In this document: positions 62,384 to 64,000 of the stretch, one piece after another
How positions within the stretch are numbered: the stretch's first letter is position 1
Layout of the letters: every line of letters starts with the position of its first letter
Source: an uncultured Clostridium sp.
GTDB taxonomy: Bacteria > Bacillota > Clostridia > Clostridiales > Clostridiaceae
NCBI GenBank assembly: GCA_900539375.1
Contig: UQBY01000009.1
Span: 1-64,000, forward strand
Reading direction: 5' to 3'
Length of the DNA: 64,000 nt
Notes under the pieces: generated by a model
Databases searched by the model: none
What the model was told of the DNA's origin: nothing
Seen by the model: the letters and a program-made list of their open reading frames with translations, nothing else
Translations under genes and position numbers: made by a program

Positions 62384-63085
62384 TTATATAACTTTATTTA
62401 TAAAAAAATCATTTATTTTTTCTAATGAAATATAATTTATTTTTAAATCCAAATTAGGATTTTCAGAACATACACTCATTTTATATTCTTTATCTATTTC
62501 TACCCTTTTTAAGGAATATTTATTTTTATTTTCACTATATTCTAATATTAAATTATTTTTTTCATTTGGATAAATAGAAAAACTATCTAAAGGCATATAA
62601 AGTCCTGTTCCTACACATTTTATAAAACTTTCTTTTAAAGTCCAAATTTCATAAAATCTTTTAATTTTTTCTTCTAATTTATCTTCTTTTAAAATATAAT
62701 TTTGCTCTTTAAAGGTAAAAGAATTTTTTGCTATACCTTCAGCATCTATTGGTTGAATTTCCTCTATATCTATTCCAATTAAATTATAATCTAAAGAACA
62801 TACAACATATTTACCTGAATGGGATATATTAAAAAATAAATTTTTAAAACCTTGTAAATAAGGCTTTCCATATTTAGAAGTTTTAAAAACTATATCTTTA
62901 TTTTTAATATTAAGTTTTTCTATAATCATCTTTCTTAATAATAATTCTCCATATAGTCCTCTTACTTTATCTTCTATTTTATAAAATTTATTAATTTTTT
63001 CTCTTTTTTCTTTTGATATATAATTTTCTAATTTATCTATATTAATGTTTTTAAAATCTTCTATTTTTAAAATATTTATATCCAT
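62384..63085 (-). CDS. Sfp-type 4'-phosphopantetheinyl transferase
   Basis: The 233-residue enzyme attaches the phosphopantetheine arm to carrier domains. Motifs of the Sfp group are seen: NLIGIDIEEIQP (metal-binding Asp and Glu) and FYEIWTLKESFIKCVGTGL. FKTSKYGKPYL and FFNISHSGKYVVC near the N-terminal half are also typical. It would activate the about eight carrier domains of the adjacent cluster. It has a weak ribosome binding site (AAAGGATAAAGAAA) and follows the amylase gene by 64 bases, so it may share that gene's transcript. Confidence 0.93.
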   Translation of the reverse strand: MDINILKIEDFKNINIDKLENYISKEKREKINKFYKIEDKVRGLYGELLLRKMIIEKLNIKNKDIVFKTSKYGKPYLQGFKNLFFNISHSGKYVVCSLDYNLIGIDIEEIQPIDAEGIAKNSFTFKEQNYILKEDKLEEKIKRFYEIWTLKESFIKCVGTGLYMPLDSFSIYPNEKNNLILEYSENKNKYSLKRVEIDKEYKMSVCSENPNLDLKINYISLEKINDFFINKVI

Positions 63086-63149
63086 TTTCTTTATCCTTTA
63101 AATTTTATAGTTTTTAAAACTATTAATTCCTTATTTAGAAATTTTAAAA

Positions 63150-64000
63150 TTATTCTTTTACATATACTGAAATAGATTTTGCATTAACTTTAAATAGTCC
63201 ATATCCTTTTTCGTCAATAATTACCTTTTCATTAACATTTCCTAAATAGTCATAGAATACACTACCTTTAAATTTTTCTCCAACATACATTTCCTTTTCA
63301 CCTTCATTATCACAATTAGTAAATATTGTGGCTAAGGCTGAATTTGCATGTTCTTCATCTCCTTCTCTAGTAAAGCCTACTACATCTTCATTATCAAAAT
63401 ATGAATTTTCTTTACCATAAGCATAATCTCTTCTTAGGGCAATTAGCTTTTCTATTGAAGAAACCTTTTTTATATTTTGACACTCTATTCCATATAAATC
63501 TCCATAGAATACACAAGGATATCCTTTTTCTCTTAAAAGTATTATTCCATAGGCTATAGGCTTAAACCATTCTCTTACCCAACTTTCTAAAGATTGTCCA
63601 TATTGACTATCATGATTATCTACAAAAGTTACTGCAAGGTTTGGCTTGTCCTCAACTAAAGTATTTTTTAAAAGTTCTCTTAAATCATATCTACTATCAC
63701 TTATAGATGCATTATAAAAATTAAAGTGAAGAGGAACATCAAATAAAGATGCTGAATTATTTATAGCTTCAAGATAATTATTAAGCTTTTTTAAATCATT
63801 GCTCCAATATTCTCCTACTGAAAATAATTCTTTTTTTGTTTCTTCTCTTAATTTTTTAAGCCAATTTTTATAAAAAGAAAAACTTATATGTTTTACTGCA
63901 TCTAATCTAAATCCATCTACTTTAGTTGTTTTAACATACCACTTTCCCCAATAGTCTAATTCATTTATTACTTCTTCATCACTAAAGTCTACATCAGAGC
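63150..64000 (-). CDS. Alpha-amylase, family GH13, 3' part (5' end beyond window)
   Basis: The readable 283 or so C-terminal residues contain GH13 motifs: DGFRLDAVKHI with the nucleophile Asp, FSVGEYW with the acid/base Glu, and TFVDNHDSQ. A C-terminal beta domain ends in SISVYVKE. The motif set resembles the Bacillus-liquefaciens-type and cytosolic amylases (GH13_5) more than the secreted amylase at the left edge. The N-terminus is outside the window, so a signal peptide cannot be ruled out. The stop codon is at 63150-63152. Confidence 0.9.
   Translation of the reverse strand, partial: SDVDFSDEEVINELDYWGKWYVKTTKVDGFRLDAVKHISFSFYKNWLKKLREETKKELFSVGEYWSNDLKKLNNYLEAINNSASLFDVPLHFNFYNASISDSRYDLRELLKNTLVEDKPNLAVTFVDNHDSQYGQSLESWVREWFKPIAYGIILLREKGYPCVFYGDLYGIECQNIKKVSSIEKLIALRRDYAYGKENSYFDNEDVVGFTREGDEEHANSALATIFTNCDNEGEKEMYVGEKFKGSVFYDYLGNVNEKVIIDEKGYGLFKVNAKSISVYVKE

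Noticed and set aside
1..64000. CRISPR arrays, tRNA or rRNA genes, complete insertion sequences
   Set aside because: No regularly spaced repeats, cloverleaf-like segments with CCA-type ends, rRNA-like GC-rich blocks or intact transposase genes were noticed on reading; short RNAs could still be missed without a computed search.

Overview
The window is strongly AT-rich. It encodes an [FeFe]-hydrogenase maturase (HydG), BceAB/BceRS-type signalling, a BglG-family antitermination circuit, a C. perfringens-like carbohydrate and housekeeping gene set, and many A/T-rich intrinsic terminators. This fits the chromosome of a Clostridium sensu stricto species, but the sequence alone does not fix the species. 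Almost every gene is on the minus strand. The exceptions are an AraC regulator and the ptsG-glcT pair.

Left part (1-33.6 kb), mostly ordinary genes. A secreted alpha-amylase is cut by the window edge. A TM1266-type regulator-hydG operon follows, with a long leader that ends in a terminator. Next come a HAD phosphatase, an orphan BlaI-type repressor and a bacitracin-sensing type ABC transporter (BceAB-like) with its kinase and regulator. An XRE-ImmA/IrrE-PIN module, driven from twin operators, sits between the transporter and its two-component system. Then come a rhomboid protease, a DapF-family protein with both catalytic cysteines replaced by serine, an AraC regulator, DUF2798 and DUF503 proteins, a serine hydrolase, ilvD, a GntR regulator, an amidase, ptsG-glcT with a RAT/terminator leader, a glycerophosphodiesterase, an xpaC-telA-ribosomal-protection-GTPase operon, and an FtsX/ABC exporter pair.

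Right part (33.8-63.1 kb), the notable region: a hybrid NRPS/PKS cluster. In transcription order it contains an Sfp-type phosphopantetheinyl transferase (separate unit, own terminator); a crotonyl-CoA carboxylase/reductase; a type II thioesterase; a decayed IS200/IS605 TnpB remnant; NRPS A-PCP-Cy-A-PCP-C; a pseudoA-AMP ligase-KR-PCP-reductase protein; a free carrier protein; PKS KS-AT-ACP; a second AMP ligase-KR-PCP; C-pseudoA-PCP; and KS-pseudoAT-ACP-C. A near-perfect Fur box overlaps the -10 of the promoter in front of the carboxylase/reductase gene, so the assembly line is probably induced by iron limitation. A thiazoline-containing metallophore-like product, released as an aldehyde or alcohol and carrying an unusual CCR-derived alkylmalonyl unit, is a reasonable working hypothesis. 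Orphan C domains at the ends of two proteins suggest that the biosynthetic order is a circular permutation of the gene order. The ABC exporter at 30.6-33.6 kb lies just downstream and is a candidate exporter.

The right edge holds the 3' part of a second, apparently cytosolic, alpha-amylase. No rRNA, tRNA or CRISPR array was recognised.
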